Part shown: one piece after another, positions 23,805 through 36,206 of the stretch
How positions within the stretch are numbered: position 1 is the stretch's first letter
Layout: the number at the start of each line of letters is the position of its first letter
Assembly (NCBI GenBank): GCA_030737835.1
Contig: CM060849.1
Location: 7,129,245 to 7,193,244, forward strand
Length of the DNA stretch: 64,000 nucleotides
Direction of reading: 5' to 3'
Origin: Acorus gramineus
Taxonomy: Eukaryota > Streptophyta > Magnoliopsida > Acorales > Acoraceae
Translations under genes and position numbers: made by a program
Notes under the pieces: generated by a model
What the model saw: only the letters and a program-made list of their open reading frames with translations
Databases searched by the model: none
Told to the model about the DNA's origin: nothing

Positions 23805-23974
23805 GTGAAACAATAACTGTGATTCACTCGACAAACACAAATAAATCTCAACCATTCAATCGACACAAATCATGTTCACTCATGTGTTATCACGTGACCA
23901 GGCTGCACATGAGTCGGCTTCCCATTTCACTTCTCACAGAGACACTATGTGAAAACCCCACAAAGGTTCCAAAC

Positions 23975-24092
23975 CCTAAATAGCATAGTTTTCATGGACC
24001 TACAAATAAAAATCTCAATTTTATTTTGCAAAAGCAAAACCATTTGACATTTGGTTCTAAACATTGTTTTATCGTGTAATGTGTATCCATTT
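23975..24092 (+). repeat. Dispersed direct repeat, right copy
   Basis: Partner of 18661-18774. Homology stops after 'gtgtatcc' in both copies, giving one sharp edge. Confidence 0.7.
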
Positions 24093-24189
24093 TGGTAAGG
24101 TGACCTCTAGTTGATGATGGTGTTATATCAAAAGGCTTCTGGATGAAACCTGGATGAGATACTGGATTTCAGAGTCAAGAAACGATGGT

Positions 24190-24320
24190 TGTAGCCCCGT
24201 TTGAATAGAGAAGAATTAAGTTATTCAGAGGATTATGACTATTCTAGTATGAATAAAGATAAAATAATTTTTTTGTTTGACTGTGTTTTGAATTATTCTC
24301 ATTGAAAAACGTAATAACAT
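24190..24320 (-). mobile_element. MITE fragment, same family as 12018-12469
   Basis: The reverse complement matches the right half of the MITE at 12018-12469, including 'tgttttgaattattctcatt' read on the plus strand here. The left end has 'gccccgtttg', resembling the family's terminal repeat. It is internally deleted or truncated. Confidence 0.5.
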
Positions 24321-25001
24321 GGACAAACCCACTAAAGAGCCAATGGGGGGCATAGCACCCACTGAGATTTTAATAACAGTTAGGCGATGGCACCCATTGT
24401 TATATGACCCTGACATTTGTTAGGGGTTGGTGAAAATCGTTATGGAATATGTTGTTTGTGAATGGTTTTTTTTTTTTTCTCTTTATTAAAATGTGATATT
24501 GGACAAATTATTTCACAATCTTTTCTTTGGATGATCGTAAGAGTGCACTAACCAAGAACTGATCTTTTCAAAATTCCACTTAGAAAATTGATTATGTTCC
24601 TTTTCAGAGAGAATATCATAGAATAATTTTACTGATCTCATATATGATTATTGGAATATATAACTAATATAAGCAAATGTCACACTGTTCAATTAAGCGC
24701 ATTTCTTGTTTTAATTGCCAATTTCATTGGATTATCTGTTAATGGAGATGAAGTCTAGAAGTTGAAAGGGAACAAAAAAATTTTAAGTATATATGAGGGA
24801 ACAAATATTTTTTTTATGTATGTATGTGCGTATGCATTGGCGGACCCAAAGAAAAAATACAAATGTAATACAATTAGTAATAATGATAAGCTGAAGGAAC
24901 TTGTAGAAAAGAACAGAGACAATTATATGCTCAACAAAGAACTTTAATCTTTTAGAAAGTTGATGATCTAAAACATAAAATGAGAGAAATAAGAGAGACA
25001 T
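24321..25001. other. Intergenic sequence, nothing recognised
   Basis: AT-rich with several A- and T-runs. No supported gene or element. It ends at the target site of the copia element. Confidence 0.4.
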
Positions 25002-25006
25002 GATAT

Positions 25007-25823
25007 TGTTGGGTATTTTCAAATTCGAATTCAAATATTTGGGTTTTAGTGGTCCCCCCCATGAGAAGATGAAAGTGGTCTTATTCTTTAGTCCCACATC
25101 GGTTGTTTGTAAAAGGTTTTGAGTGTTTATAAGGAGAGCTCAATCTACTCTAGTCGCGTGCACGCGCGCGCGCGCGTGCATGTTGGGCGTTTTAGGGCGC
25201 ACTTGGCACTTCGCACGTACACATCGTCGCTAGAAGCTGGAGCCTTTTCTTTTTGGCTAATCGGATGGTGGAGATCGTTTTGATCAGATGCAATCTGGAC
25301 CGTCTGATGAAGGAACATTCAGCAGCAATGTGCACCGTTGGATTGACAGTTGATGGTTATATTCACCAAGGGGTGCCAGAAGAAGGGATGCATCTCGTGA
25401 TGGACGATCTGGACCACAGGATCGCGTGGAAATGGTGGACCACCGATCGGACGGTTACTACAACTCCCCATTCATGAAAGGGTGTCTCATTTGAACCAAA
25501 AAGCACTTGTTGCCTATAAATTGAGACCCTTAGATCCAAATCAAAATGTAACAACCACTCATCTTCTCTTTCTTTTTCATTACAAGTTAGCATCATCAAC
25601 CCCTTCAAACAGAGAGTTCCAAGAGGTTGAAACAGAGAGTACACACTCTGTTCTCAACACCAAATGCAAGATTCATTGTATCCTGAAGGCGGTACTTCAT
25701 AATCCCATCGTGTACTCGCGATTCTAACCGGAACGAGAGAAGTCTGTCTAAAAGCATTTAACGTTGTTGATCCTTGAAGCGCTCGCACTTGTTTCTATTC
25801 TTCCATTGTCCCGATTTTCAACA
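25007..25823 (+). repeat. Copia 5' LTR
   Basis: 817 bp starting TGTTGGGTATTTTC and ending TTTTCAACA. It shares both ends with the 3' LTR, but the middles differ by large indels. The 5' copy has about 300 bp (about 25200-25500) absent from the 3' copy and lacks about 75 bp that the 3' copy holds (about 36997-37075). A CG-repeat tract sits at about 25156-25176. Open frames at 25253-25477 and 25363-25644 are not genes. Confidence 0.9.
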
Positions 25824-25845
25824 ATTTTAGACAGAGCTTCTATCA

Positions 25846-26698
25846 ATGGAAGGACCCACTGCTGCTCACTCCATTCAAGTGATGAACCAGGACCTTGTGT
25901 CCCTTGAACGTTTCAACGGAGACAACTTCACCCGCTGGCAAGAGAAGATGAAGTTCGTCCTTACCGCCTTCAACCTCTTCTACATCCTAGAAGAGAATAT
26001 GGAAAGTCATTCCAGATGAGACTCCTGAAGACACTGCGGAACTGAAGGACAGGAGGAAGAAGCGCAAGGAGGCTGACTTCCTATGTCAGGGCCATATTCT
26101 GAATGCTCTCGGACCATCAATCTACAGCGTCTATCGTACCTATACAACGGTGAAAGAAATCTGGTTGGTGCTAGACAACAAATACCGAATTGTGGAGGCA
26201 AGTAATCAAAAATTTCTTATTGGTAATTTCATGGATTTTAAGATGACTGACGATAAATCTATCATTTTGTAAGTCAATGATTTCTTACTAATCGTCAGTA
26301 ATCTTAAGACCGCCGGTGCTGACCTTCTTGAATCATTCCTTGTGGGAGTTATCATATCCAAACTTCCTCCCACTTGGAATGGTTACAAGAAGAAGATGAA
26401 GCACGATGAGAAGACTCACTCTTTGGAGTCCCTTGAACGTCATATCCGTATCGAAGAGGATTCGCGCATTCTTGCACAATGATCATCATTTGAAGGCTAA
26501 CCTTGTTGAGGATGATAAATCCAAGAACAAGAACAATGCCTTCAAGCAAAAGAATGATAATCAGTTCAAGAAGAAACATCCCAACAAGAACAAGAACTAG
26601 AACAAGGGGTCCAAGAAAGGACCATGTTACTTCTGTAACAAACCCAGTCACATTGCTCGAGATTGCCGACTGCGCAAGAAAAATCAGAAGAAAGAGAG
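25846..26698 (+). pseudogene. Copia gag remnant
   Basis: An ATG at 25846 opens a typical copia gag start (LERFNGDNFTRWQEKMKFVL). A frameshift near 26005 and stops near 26271 and 26481 break it. The later part has the gag SKLPPTWNGYKKKMKHDE-like region and ends with a CCHC zinc knuckle, C-x2-C-x4-H-x4-C (CYFCNKPSHIARDC), near 26629-26670, which binds genomic RNA in functional elements. The expected methionine-tRNA primer site just after the 5' LTR is degenerate (only a short agagc is left). Confidence 0.85.
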
Positions 26699-26699
26699 C

Positions 26700-29537
26700 A
26701 TGACTGATGATGACAAATTGGTGGCTACGGTGTGCGAGGCTAATGCTGTGGCAAATGATGATAGATGGTGGCTTGATACTGGAGCAGCCATTCATATTTG
26801 CAGAGACAAAAGTCTTTTTAAGACTTACAAAAATTCTGGTGATGGAGACGAAGTGAAGATGGCGAATGACCACCGCACCAAAGTTGAAGGCAAAGGCACC
26901 GTTGGAATACCATTCTCTTCTGGAAAGACGCTCACTTTGGTGAATGTTTTTCATGTACCCACCATGTCAAAGAATCTGGTTTCTGGAGACCGTCTCAACA
27001 AGAAGGGTTTCAAACTTGTGTATGAATCTGATAAATTTGCACTGTCCAAGAATGGGGTGTTTATTGGACAGGGGTACTCTTGTAACAGAATGATTAAATT
27101 GAATCTAATAAATGCATCCTCTTCTGCTTATATGGTTGAATATTTATCTTTATGGCATGGTAGATTAGGACACGTGAATTATGGATGTATTAAAAACATG
27201 CATAATCTGGGTATGATATCTAAATGTGACTTGCTTGATGTTAAAAATGCCATGTTTGTGTGCAATCTAAGATCACTAGAAAATCACATAAATCTATATC
27301 TAGATCTTCTGGTTTACTTGATTTAATCCATAGCGATGTATGTGATCTTAAGAAACATGTTACACGAGAAGGAAACAAATATTTTCTAACTTTCATTTAT
27401 GACTATTTGAGATATTGCTATGTTTACTTATTAAAAAAGTAAAGATGAAGTTTTTGAAAAATTTATTGTTTTCAAAAGGGAAGTTATAAATCAACTTAAC
27501 TATAAAATCAAGGCTCTTCGTTCTGATAGGGGTGGTGAATACTACCCAAATGAGTTTGCAAAATTTTGTGAATCTCATAGCATAATCCATCAATTTTCAG
27601 CGCCTTATACGCCTCAACAAAATGGATTGGCAGAAAGAAAGAACAGAACCTTAGTGGAAATTGTTAATGCTATGTTAATCGGTGATGATTTGTCTTATTC
27701 TTTATGGCGTGAAGCCATTCTTTCTGTATACTTTATTTTGAATAGAGTTCCTTTCAAAAATACATTTTCTACCCCTTATGAATTATGGTTCAAGAGAAAG
27801 CCCAATTTTAATCGTCTCAAAGTGTGGGAGTGCCTTGCTTATGTTAGAAAGCCTAATCTTAAAAGACCAAAATTGGGAGTTAAAACATATAAATGTGCTT
27901 TTATTGGCTATTCTTTGAATAGCATAACTTATAGGTTTCTGGATCTTAACTCTTTTGAGATTATTGAATCTGTTGATGTGAAATTTTTTGAGAATATGAC
28001 TAGATCATGTTCTGATAAAGAATCTTATTCTTTACCACATCATACTCCTACTTTGATTGAGCATAAATCAATTGATGATTCTATTTCTTCTATGGACATA
28101 GAACCCAGAAGGAGTAAAAGAGTTAGAACAAAAAAGAATTTTGGTTCTGATTTTCTCATCTATCTTGTAGAAGGAGATCAAAAGGCTATTTCTAACATTT
28201 CCATGTATGTTTTGCATATAGAAGATGTTCCTTCATCATTTGTGGATGCTATGAACTCTCGTGATGCTTCTTTTTGGAAAGACGCGATTAATGATGAAAT
28301 GAATTCTATTATGATGAATAAAAACATGGTTTTTGACTGATTTGCCTCCCGGTGCCAAAACCATAGGTTGCAAATGGATAATCAAAAAGAAACTTAATGT
28401 TGATGGTTCCATAAATAAGTTTAAGGCCAGATTGGTTGCTAAAGGTTTTAAACAAAGGGTTGGTATTGATTATTTTGACACATATGCACCTGTTGCTCGA
28501 ATTTCCTCTATTAGAGTTCTAATATCACTTGCATCCATTCATCATTTAATTGTTCATCAAATGGATGTTAAAACAGCATTTCTAAATGGTGATTTAGAAG
28601 AAGAAATTTATATGGATCAACCTGAAGGGTTTGTTGTTCCAGACCAAGAGAAGAAAGTGTGCAATTTAGTTAAGTCTCTTTATGGCCTGAAGCAAGCACC
28701 TATTCAATGGCATGATAAATTTGATAAGATCATAGTATCTTTTGGTTTCATTGTGAATGATGCTAATAAATGTATGTATTGTAAGCATGCTGAAAATGGA
28801 TGTGTAATTATCTGTTTATATATTGATGAGATGCTTATATTTGGATCAAATATTGCCTGTGTTGAGGAAACTAAAGAGTTTCTCTCTTCCAACTTTGGTA
28901 TGAAAGATTTGGGAGAGGCTAATGTGATTCTAGGAATTAAAATCCTAAGGAAAGAGAAGGGGCTAGTCTTGTCTCAATTTCACTACATTGAGAAAGTACT
29001 AAAAAGATATGATCACTTTGATTGTATTCTAGCCTCTAATCCTCTAGACTCGAATATGAAGTTAGAGAAGAACTCTAGTTGTGCTGTTGAGCAGTTAAAA
29101 TATGCCAGTGTTATTGGGAGTCTTATGTATGCAATGAATTGCACAAGACCCGATATAGCATACTCGGTTGGTATGTTGTGTCACTTTTCAAGCAATCCAG
29201 GTTTAGAGCATTGGAAAGCAGTTTTCAAAGTTCTAAGATACCTGAAGGGGACTTCACATTATGGATTGCATTATGAGGAATACCTTGCTGTACTAGAAGG
29301 GTATAGTGATGCAAGTTGGAACAATGTAACGATAAAGTCAAAATCAACAACTGGATGGATCTTTACATTAGGAGGTGCTGCTGTATCTTGGGGTTCCAAA
29401 AGGCAGACCTGTATTTTTTATTCAACCATGTTATCAGAATTGATTGCCTTGGCAGATGCATGTAAAGAAACAGAATGGCTTAAAAATCTGTCATTTGATA
29501 TACCCATTTGGAAGAAGCCATCTCCAGCTGTTATGAT
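26700..29537 (+). pseudogene. Copia pol remnant: protease, integrase, reverse transcriptase, RNase H start
   Basis: Protease: WWLDTGAAIHIC, near 26766-26800, with the catalytic D-T-G-A intact. Integrase: GAG-pre-integrase LWHGRLGHVNYG, broken after about 27240; the core follows in other frames, with the APYTPQQNGLAERKNRTL motif near 27600-27655. Reverse transcriptase: [28 protein letters not shown] and LYGLKQAP are readable from about 28333. The catalytic box is [10 protein letters not shown], where the family has Y-x-D-D, so the second aspartate is glutamate. A stop at 28338-28340 and frameshifts near 27325 and 27442 separate the frames. The RNase H start is cut at 29537 by an inserted LTR. 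Confidence 0.93.
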
Positions 29538-29940
29538 TGTCACGCCCCAGGGCGGCCGTCCCCGGGACGCGGCAAGTGTATATATGATATCAGTAAAAAG
29601 GAGTCAATAACATACTCACACAACAACTAAAATGGCAACACAGATAAAAGCAGGGCTGACATAAAATATACACCAAGTGCGGAAGCTAAAAAGACTGAAT
29701 CTGTAATCAAAATATACTACAGACTCGATACATAATATAAGTCCTGTGAGAGCCAACATGTCCATATATATACAAATAAAATCCATACATAATCCCAACT
29801 AGGTGCCCAAGCACATAATATATACATACAACAAGAGAAGGGTGCTGATGGCCTCAAACTCGAGGGACGTGGCGCTACTCCTCTACTGGTGTAGTCGCTC
29901 GGGAAGCTCCTCCCTCAGAGATCACTGAAAAAGACAATAT

Positions 29941-29968
29941 GCGAGGGGTGAGCCACACGCTCAGTGAA
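29941..29968 (+). promoter_or_regulatory. Conserved LTR hairpin motif, copy A
   Basis: GCGAGGGG then TGAGC-cacac-GCTCA then GTGAA: a 5-bp stem with a 5-nt loop. Starts 403 bp into the LTR. Confidence 0.6.
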
Positions 29969-31901
29969 TAGCACAACCCATGCATACAGTTCATATTAAC
30001 CACATTTAAATCAAGTCAATAGCCCCAAAGCGGCATAAACAACACAAATCCGGGGGTTCGTCCATCGCCGAACCGCCATACCCTCACCCTCACCCTCAAT
30101 AGGTGACCTAGGATGTTGGGACTTAATGGGTGGATAATCATCCATGCACAATCCTGTGGGTCGTCGCATCGCCGGCCCACCATACCCTCACCCTCACCTC
30201 TCAACAGGTGACCTAGGCTCTTGGGACTGACTAGGTTGTTGGTCACCCTCGGTCCACCGATAGTCTCTCCCCACTCCGTAGGTCGTTTGGCCACACCCAC
30301 GTTCGGCGCAGTCCTTCTACCAAATCAGGAGGCGCCTACTGGTGGAAGCCCCTGCACGGGACAACCTGTCTAACGCCGGGGTAGTCTCTACACAGATCCA
30401 ACGAAGGGAACAGAACAGCCTATCCATCGCATATGATCCACTCGGATCCGCTGACAGCACATCTCTATAATCCTAATGTCTTGAATTCCTCAGAATTCCA
30501 CCAGCGCGCATAACCAGGATGCGGGGAAATAAATGAGACAACAAAGGGGAAAAGAGACCTTGGGAGGGTAACCTGAGGTCCCGATGTAGGACATCCGACA
30601 ACCAAACGAGGAACACGGAGTACCCTAACCCGGGTCTCAATGTTAACCTCGCAAGGCCCCCTTATATTCCCTAAACATGCTATCAATATTAAAGCTTGCA
30701 TTTAATTAAATAAATCAAACTAATAGGACGCATGCACAGATCGGGCTTTCCTAGCATGATAACGGGGTGACATGATACACGGCTCATGCACAAATCCTAA
30801 GGGTGCAAGTCCCTAACATACAAGTCTAGGGGTGGCATGCATTCTACACACACACATCATGCTTACATGGATTTCAAAACAACAGTTAATACTAACTATG
30901 TGCCCCAGGGGAGGACGGTACACGCTCCAAGGCATGTAGCGCCTCCCAAACTGGGTTGGGTTGTCCCACTCACCGGAAATCGGGTCGACGCGCGACCGTC
31001 CGTCGAGATCTGCAAGACAAGGTATTAACTGGTGAATATAAATCCACAGATACCCCAAAATACACAACATACACAAATAAATACCCAAAATCCCAAATCA
31101 AACACCCAACACTCAGGAAAACGTGCACACGACTCGCACGCACGCTAGCCCGAGCACTCCGGCAACCACCCGCACGGCCGGCAACCACCCGCACGGCCAC
31201 CCGACCGCCCGGGGGCACCGCCGCGCCTCGGCCCACGCACCCCGCGCCCCGCCGGGCCCCCTGCCCGCCGCCTGGACACACCGCCGCACCACCCGGGGCA
31301 CCGCGCGTCCACTGCACCCAACCACAGCAGCCCGCGCGCGCCCTGCACACCTCGCGCCGGCCCGCGAGCACCCCGCAAGCCCCCGCGCGCAGTGCCTCGC
31401 CCCGCGCGCACCCCGCGCGCACCTCCGCCACCTCGCCGCGCCCCGCGTGCACCACAGCCGCCTCGGCCATCACCCCCAGTGTCACGCCCCAGGGCGGCCG
31501 TCCCCGGGACGCGACAAGTGTATATATAATATCAGAATCTACACAGGAGGTCAATAATATATCATACACAAACAACTAGAATGACACACATGCAACAAAG
31601 AGGCTGACATGATATATACACCAAATGCGAAGCAAAAGACTGAATCTGTAAATAAACATTCTACAGACTCGATACTCAATTATCTGTCCTGTGAGAGCCA
31701 ATATACACAAATACAACTGAACATATACAAACACGTGCCAAGCACGGAAATCAAATACATACAGTCAAGAAGGGATGCTGATAACCTCTGGCACTCGCGG
31801 AACGTGGCGCTGCTCCGCTACTGAAGGAATCCCTCGGAAAGCTCCAACTACTGCTGCTCTGGCTCTAGCTCAGGCTCAGTGACAACTGGGGAAAAACATA
31901 T

Positions 31902-31929
31902 GCGAGGGGTGAGCCACACACTCAGTGAA
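31902..31929 (+). promoter_or_regulatory. Conserved LTR hairpin motif, copy B
   Basis: GCGAGGGG then TGAG-ccacaca-CTCA then GTGAA. One G is changed, so the stem shortens to 4 bp but is otherwise kept. Starts 422 bp into the LTR. Confidence 0.55.
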
Positions 31930-32522
31930 CAGCACAACCCATGCATCACAGACAATATTTACCACAATTCCATTATTTATCCAGCCTCTAAGTGACATAA
32001 CAACACACTCCAGTGGTTCGTACTTCGCCGAACCACCACACCCTCACCCTCACCCATCAATGGGTGACATAGGCTATTGGGACTGATAATCATCCAACCA
32101 CAAATCCAGTAGGTCGCTCATCGCCAACCCACTACACCCTCACCCTCACCCTACCACGGGTGACATAGGATTTTGGGACTGACTAGGCTGTTGGTCACCC
32201 TTGGTCCACCGATAGTCTCTCCTCCACTCCGTAGGCCGCTTGGTCTCCACCCACAACTTCAGCACAGTCCGTCACAAAATCGAGAGGCGCCTACTGATGT
32301 GGATCCTCCGAAGGACGGCCTTTCTAACGCTGGGGCAGTCTCTACTAGATCCAACGAAGAGAACAGAACAGCCTATCCATACGCATATGATCACTCGGAT
32401 CCGCAAACAACACATCTCTACAACTCAAATGTCATGAACTCTTCAGAGTTCCTCCAGGGCGCATAACCAAGATGCGGGGAACATGTATAGTAATTAGCAA
32501 GGGTGGAATATCATTGGGGGAA

Positions 32523-32830
32523 AGAAGCTCGGGAGGGCAGCGTGAGTTCCCGATATAGGATACCCCGACAACCAAATAAGGAACACGGAGTACCCTAACC
32601 CGGGTCTCACCGCTGTCCTCGCAAGGCCCCTCCCCTATAATATTCACTAAAATTACTAATAATCATACCAGTTATAATACATTACTTATAATATTACTGG
32701 GACTAGAAACCTTGGGAGGGCAGCATGAGGTCCCGATACAGGACATCCCGACAACCAAACAAGGAACACGGAGTACCCTAACACGGGTCTCAATGTTGAC
32801 CTCGCAAGGCTCCTCCCTATAATATTATCT
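32523..32830 (+). repeat. 182-bp tandem duplication inside LTR copy B
   Basis: Copies start at 32523 and 32705. Same unit as at 4422 and 4604 in copy C. Confidence 0.75.
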
Positions 32831-34613
32831 AAGGCATGCGATTTAACATACACTAGCATTTAAATTAATAAACAAACTAGTAGGACGCAAGCGTAGGCCG
32901 AGGTTTCCTAACATGAAAACAGGGGGGCATGGTGCATGGCTCTTACACCTATCCAATGGGTGCAAGTCCCTAACATACACAGACTAGGATAGCATGCATT
33001 CTACATTAAAATCATGCAAGCATGGATTACATATTACTGCTGGTTAATATTCATCCATGGTGCCCTAGGAGAGGTCGGTATACGCCCAAATGCGTATGAC
33101 CCCTCTCTACTGGGTTGGATTGTCCCACTCACCGATATCTGGGTCGTCGCGCGACCGTCCTTCCAGATCTGTAAGACAGACATTCAATATGGTGAGAACA
33201 ATACATAAATACTCTAAAATACCCAAACATACAAAACCCACAACTAATCACCTAACACTCGGCAAACGTGCATATGACCCACACGCACGCTAGCCCGAGC
33301 ACTCCGGCTACCACCCGCACGGCCGGCAACCACCCGCACGGCCGCTCGACCGCCCGGGTGCACCGCCGCGCCTCAGCCAACGCACCCCGCGCACCGCCGA
33401 ACCTCCCGGGTGCACCGCGCGCCCCCTGCGCCCCAGCGCAGCCGCCCGCGCACACCCCGCACGCCTCGCGCTGGCCCGTGAGCACCCCGCACGCCCCGCG
33501 CGCAGCGCCTCGCCCCGCACGCACCCCGCGCGCACCACCTCGCTCCGCGCGCACCCGGCGCGCACCACCTGCCTCTACCCGCACGCACCACGCGCGCACC
33601 ACCCCCACTGCACTCACTGCCGCACGCCCGAGTGCCCTGCGCCCCACGCGCAGCACCCGTGTGCCCTCTTCCCGCCCGACGCCCAGCGATCTGCGCCTAG
33701 CGCCCCGGGCCCTGACCCAGCGCCCAGCACCCGCTACCCGCGGCCCAGCACCCGGTGCTCAGCGCCCAGCACCCGGGACCCTCACCCAGCGTCCACGCGC
33801 AGGCACGCGCAACACGCGCCCAGCGCGCCTGGCAGCACGCGCCCAGCGCGCCTACCAGCCTGCGCGCGCTGATGCCCGCGTTGTCTGCCCGTGCGCGTCG
33901 CCGAGTGGCCCGAGCCCTGTTCGCCTACTCACCCGAGCACTGTCCGCCTGGTGCCCGAGCACCACCTACCCAGCACGCCTGCCTGCCCCGAGCGCACGCC
34001 GCGCGCACGCCTGCCTGCGGTGCCCAGCGCCCAGCGCCCCCCAGCACTGCCCGAGCGCACGCACGCGCGCACGCCTGCGCGCACCAGCGCTGCTGCCCTG
34101 CCCGAGACAGCAGCCCGCCAGCCCGAGCTGCACGCCTGCCAGCCCGAGCTCCTCTACCACCCACCTCCGACCACCACCACAGCCTCCGACCGCCTCCCAC
34201 AGCCCTCCGGCGGCCACCCACCGCCGCCAACCTCCTCCCAACCCCATTTCCACCCTCCTAGCATACATCTAAGCAAGAAAGAGAGGGAAAAGAGGCTTAC
34301 CAAGTGGAGGAAAGGAAATCCGGTTGCTCTCCGCGCACCGAAACCTCTCCCAAAAGGTTTCCAACGCCCGGATCTACCTCCACCACCGAGATGGCTCAAA
34401 TCAGGGACGAAGAGAGGGCGGACGGAGGGGCAAATCTCGCCGGAAATGGGATTTGAAACCACCGGGGTGTAGATCCGATCTACACTTCCTAGGTTTTGGG
34501 TTTTAAGCTTTGAGGGGTCTAAGGGCCTCAAAAGCAAGAAAAACGGAGGAGAGGAGAGAGAGGGCTCAAGGTAGGAGATGATGAATAGTGCCAGATATTT
34601 TTAGCTCACCTCT

Positions 34614-34620
34614 TATATAG
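34614..34620 (+). promoter_or_regulatory. TATA box of LTR copy B
   Basis: TATATAG, 270 bp from the LTR end, equivalent to 6529 in copy C. Confidence 0.5.
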
Positions 34621-35968
34621 TAAGCGACTTAAAATACCCGGATACGCCCCGGAACTGCGAAATTTTGGAAACGTTACCGGAATTCAACGAAATTTTCGTG
34701 AGAGGTCTAAAACGGCACCAGGACACCAAATATGCAGTTAGATTTCCAATCGGAGTCCTCTAGCTCAGGACGATAGCTAACAGTCTAAAAATTAGCGGTA
34801 CCGATCGAAAACCGAAAAAAAACAAAAAAACTGCCAGAATGTTCCAACGGTTACAAGCAGGTTAAAAGTGACACAAATATAACACCCAGCACCCGCCAAC
34901 CCATCCAGCGCGCCCAGCATCGCCGCTCGCACATCTCCCTGCACCAGCCTCCCGACCAGCCCTTGCACCAGACCCGCGCGACCAGCTCCTCGCGCACAGA
35001 CCCGCGCGACCAGCTCCTCGCGCACAGACCCGCACGACCAGCTCCTCACGCACAGACCCGCACGACCAGCTCCTCGCGCACAGCACGCCCTGCACGCGCG
35101 CTCTGCTGGCCACCCGCTCCCCCGAGCGCACGCCCGCGCGCACGCCCGCGCGCGTCCAGCCCGCACGCTACCTGCGCTGCTGCCGCTGCTGCCTGCTGCC
35201 CGGAACAGAACCCCACTGCCCGAGTACCTCCACCACCACCCAAAGGCCTCCGACGGCCTCCGACCGCCCCCAACCACCCCAACGACCTCCCACAGCTGCC
35301 GACCACCTCCCAAACCCAAAAACCCCCTCCTATCAAGCATCTAAGCATGAAAAAGAGGGAAAGAAAGCTTACCAAGGGTGAGGAAGGGGTGACCGGGTGC
35401 TCTCCGCGCACCGAAACCTTTCTCAAAGGTCCTCCTACGCCTCGATCTATCTCGGCCTTCGAAACAGCCCAAAACAGAGGAGAAAGAGGGGAGGACGGGG
35501 AGGCTAGGATCGTCGGAATCGGGTTTTGAAGGTACCGGGGTGTAGATCGGGACCCGATCTACACTTCTTAGGTTTTAGGTTTTTGGTTTTGAGGGGTCTA
35601 AGGGCCTCAAATGGAAGAAAAAGAGGGAGAGAGGAGAGAGGGAAAGTTGGTAGGGATGATGAATAGCGCCTCACACATTTTAGATCACACATATTTATAT
35701 TAAGCGACTTAAAAACCCAGATACGCCCCGGAACTGCGAAATTTCGGAAACGTTGCCGGAATTCGATGAAATTTTCATGAGTGGCTTAAAATGGTACCAG
35801 GACACATAATATGCAGTTAGATTTTCAATCGGAGTCCTCTAGCTCAGGACGATAGCTAACAGTCCAAAATTATGCGGTTCCGATCGAAAAATGCAAAAAT
35901 TTTAAAAACTGCTAAAATGCTCCAATGGTTACCAACAGGCCAAAAAGTGACACATATATAACAATGAT

Positions 35969-36205
35969 CCATTGTGATAGCCAAGCAACCATATGGAGAA
36001 TTCAATATAAAACATACAATGAAAAATCTAGACATGTGAGTCTAAGGCATCAATTGGTGCGACAATTACTCAAAAGTGGAGTAATAACTGTTGACTATGT
36101 AGAGTCGAAAAAGAATTTGGCTGATCCTTTGACCAAGGGTCTTGGCATAAAGATGGTTCAGAATTCATCTAAAGGAACGGGGTTAAGGTCTGTGAAGGAA
36201 GATTG
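35969..36205 (+). pseudogene. Copia RNase H C-terminal part
   Basis: Continues the copia pol cut at 29537: HCDSQAT, then the conserved K-x-x-RH-V-x-LR-x-x-L block and the closing NLADPLTKGL motif. The frame runs to a TGA at 36204-36206. With the inserted LTRs and one TSD copy removed, this piece and the upstream piece form one RNase H domain. Confidence 0.9.
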
Positions 36206-36206
36206 A

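Larger units (their letters stand above)
31480..34884 (+). mobile_element. Solo LTR, family 1 (copy B), nested in copy A
   Basis: 3405 bp, beginning TGTCACGCCCCAGGGCGG and ending CAAATATAACA. Perfect 5-bp duplication cccag at 31475-31479 and 34885-34889, inside the GC-rich block of copy A. No coding domain. It holds the 182-bp tandem duplication (32523 and 32705), a GC-rich block (about 33290-34130) and a TATATAG box at 34614. It is nearly identical to copy C over shared parts. The 334-codon plus-strand frame at 33268-34272 is a P/A/R-rich compositional artefact. Confidence 0.9.
29538..35963 (+). mobile_element. Solo LTR, family 1 (copy A), itself interrupted
   Basis: Begins TGTCACGCCCCAGGGCGG and ends ATATAACA. 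Perfect 5-bp duplication atgat at 29533-29537 and 35964-35968. Without the nested copy B and its duplicated 5 bp it is 3016 bp. No internal domain is present, so it is a solo LTR. The hairpin motif is at 29941, the GC-rich block spans 31140-31479 and 34890-35210, and a TATA-like TTATAT sits near 35694. It has a single copy of the 182-bp unit that is duplicated in copies B and C. Confidence 0.9.

Noticed and set aside
30016..30300. Frames in LTR copy A and repeated ccctcacc stretches as a possible quadruplex
   Set aside because: Frames are not conserved between LTR copies. Only three C-runs are regular, so a four-stranded structure is not clearly supported.
33268..34272. 334-codon plus-strand open frame and overlapping frames on the other strand
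   Set aside because: Lies in the GC-rich block of a solo LTR. The translation is P/A/R/H low complexity, several frames are open at once, and the length is not conserved in the other LTR copies.
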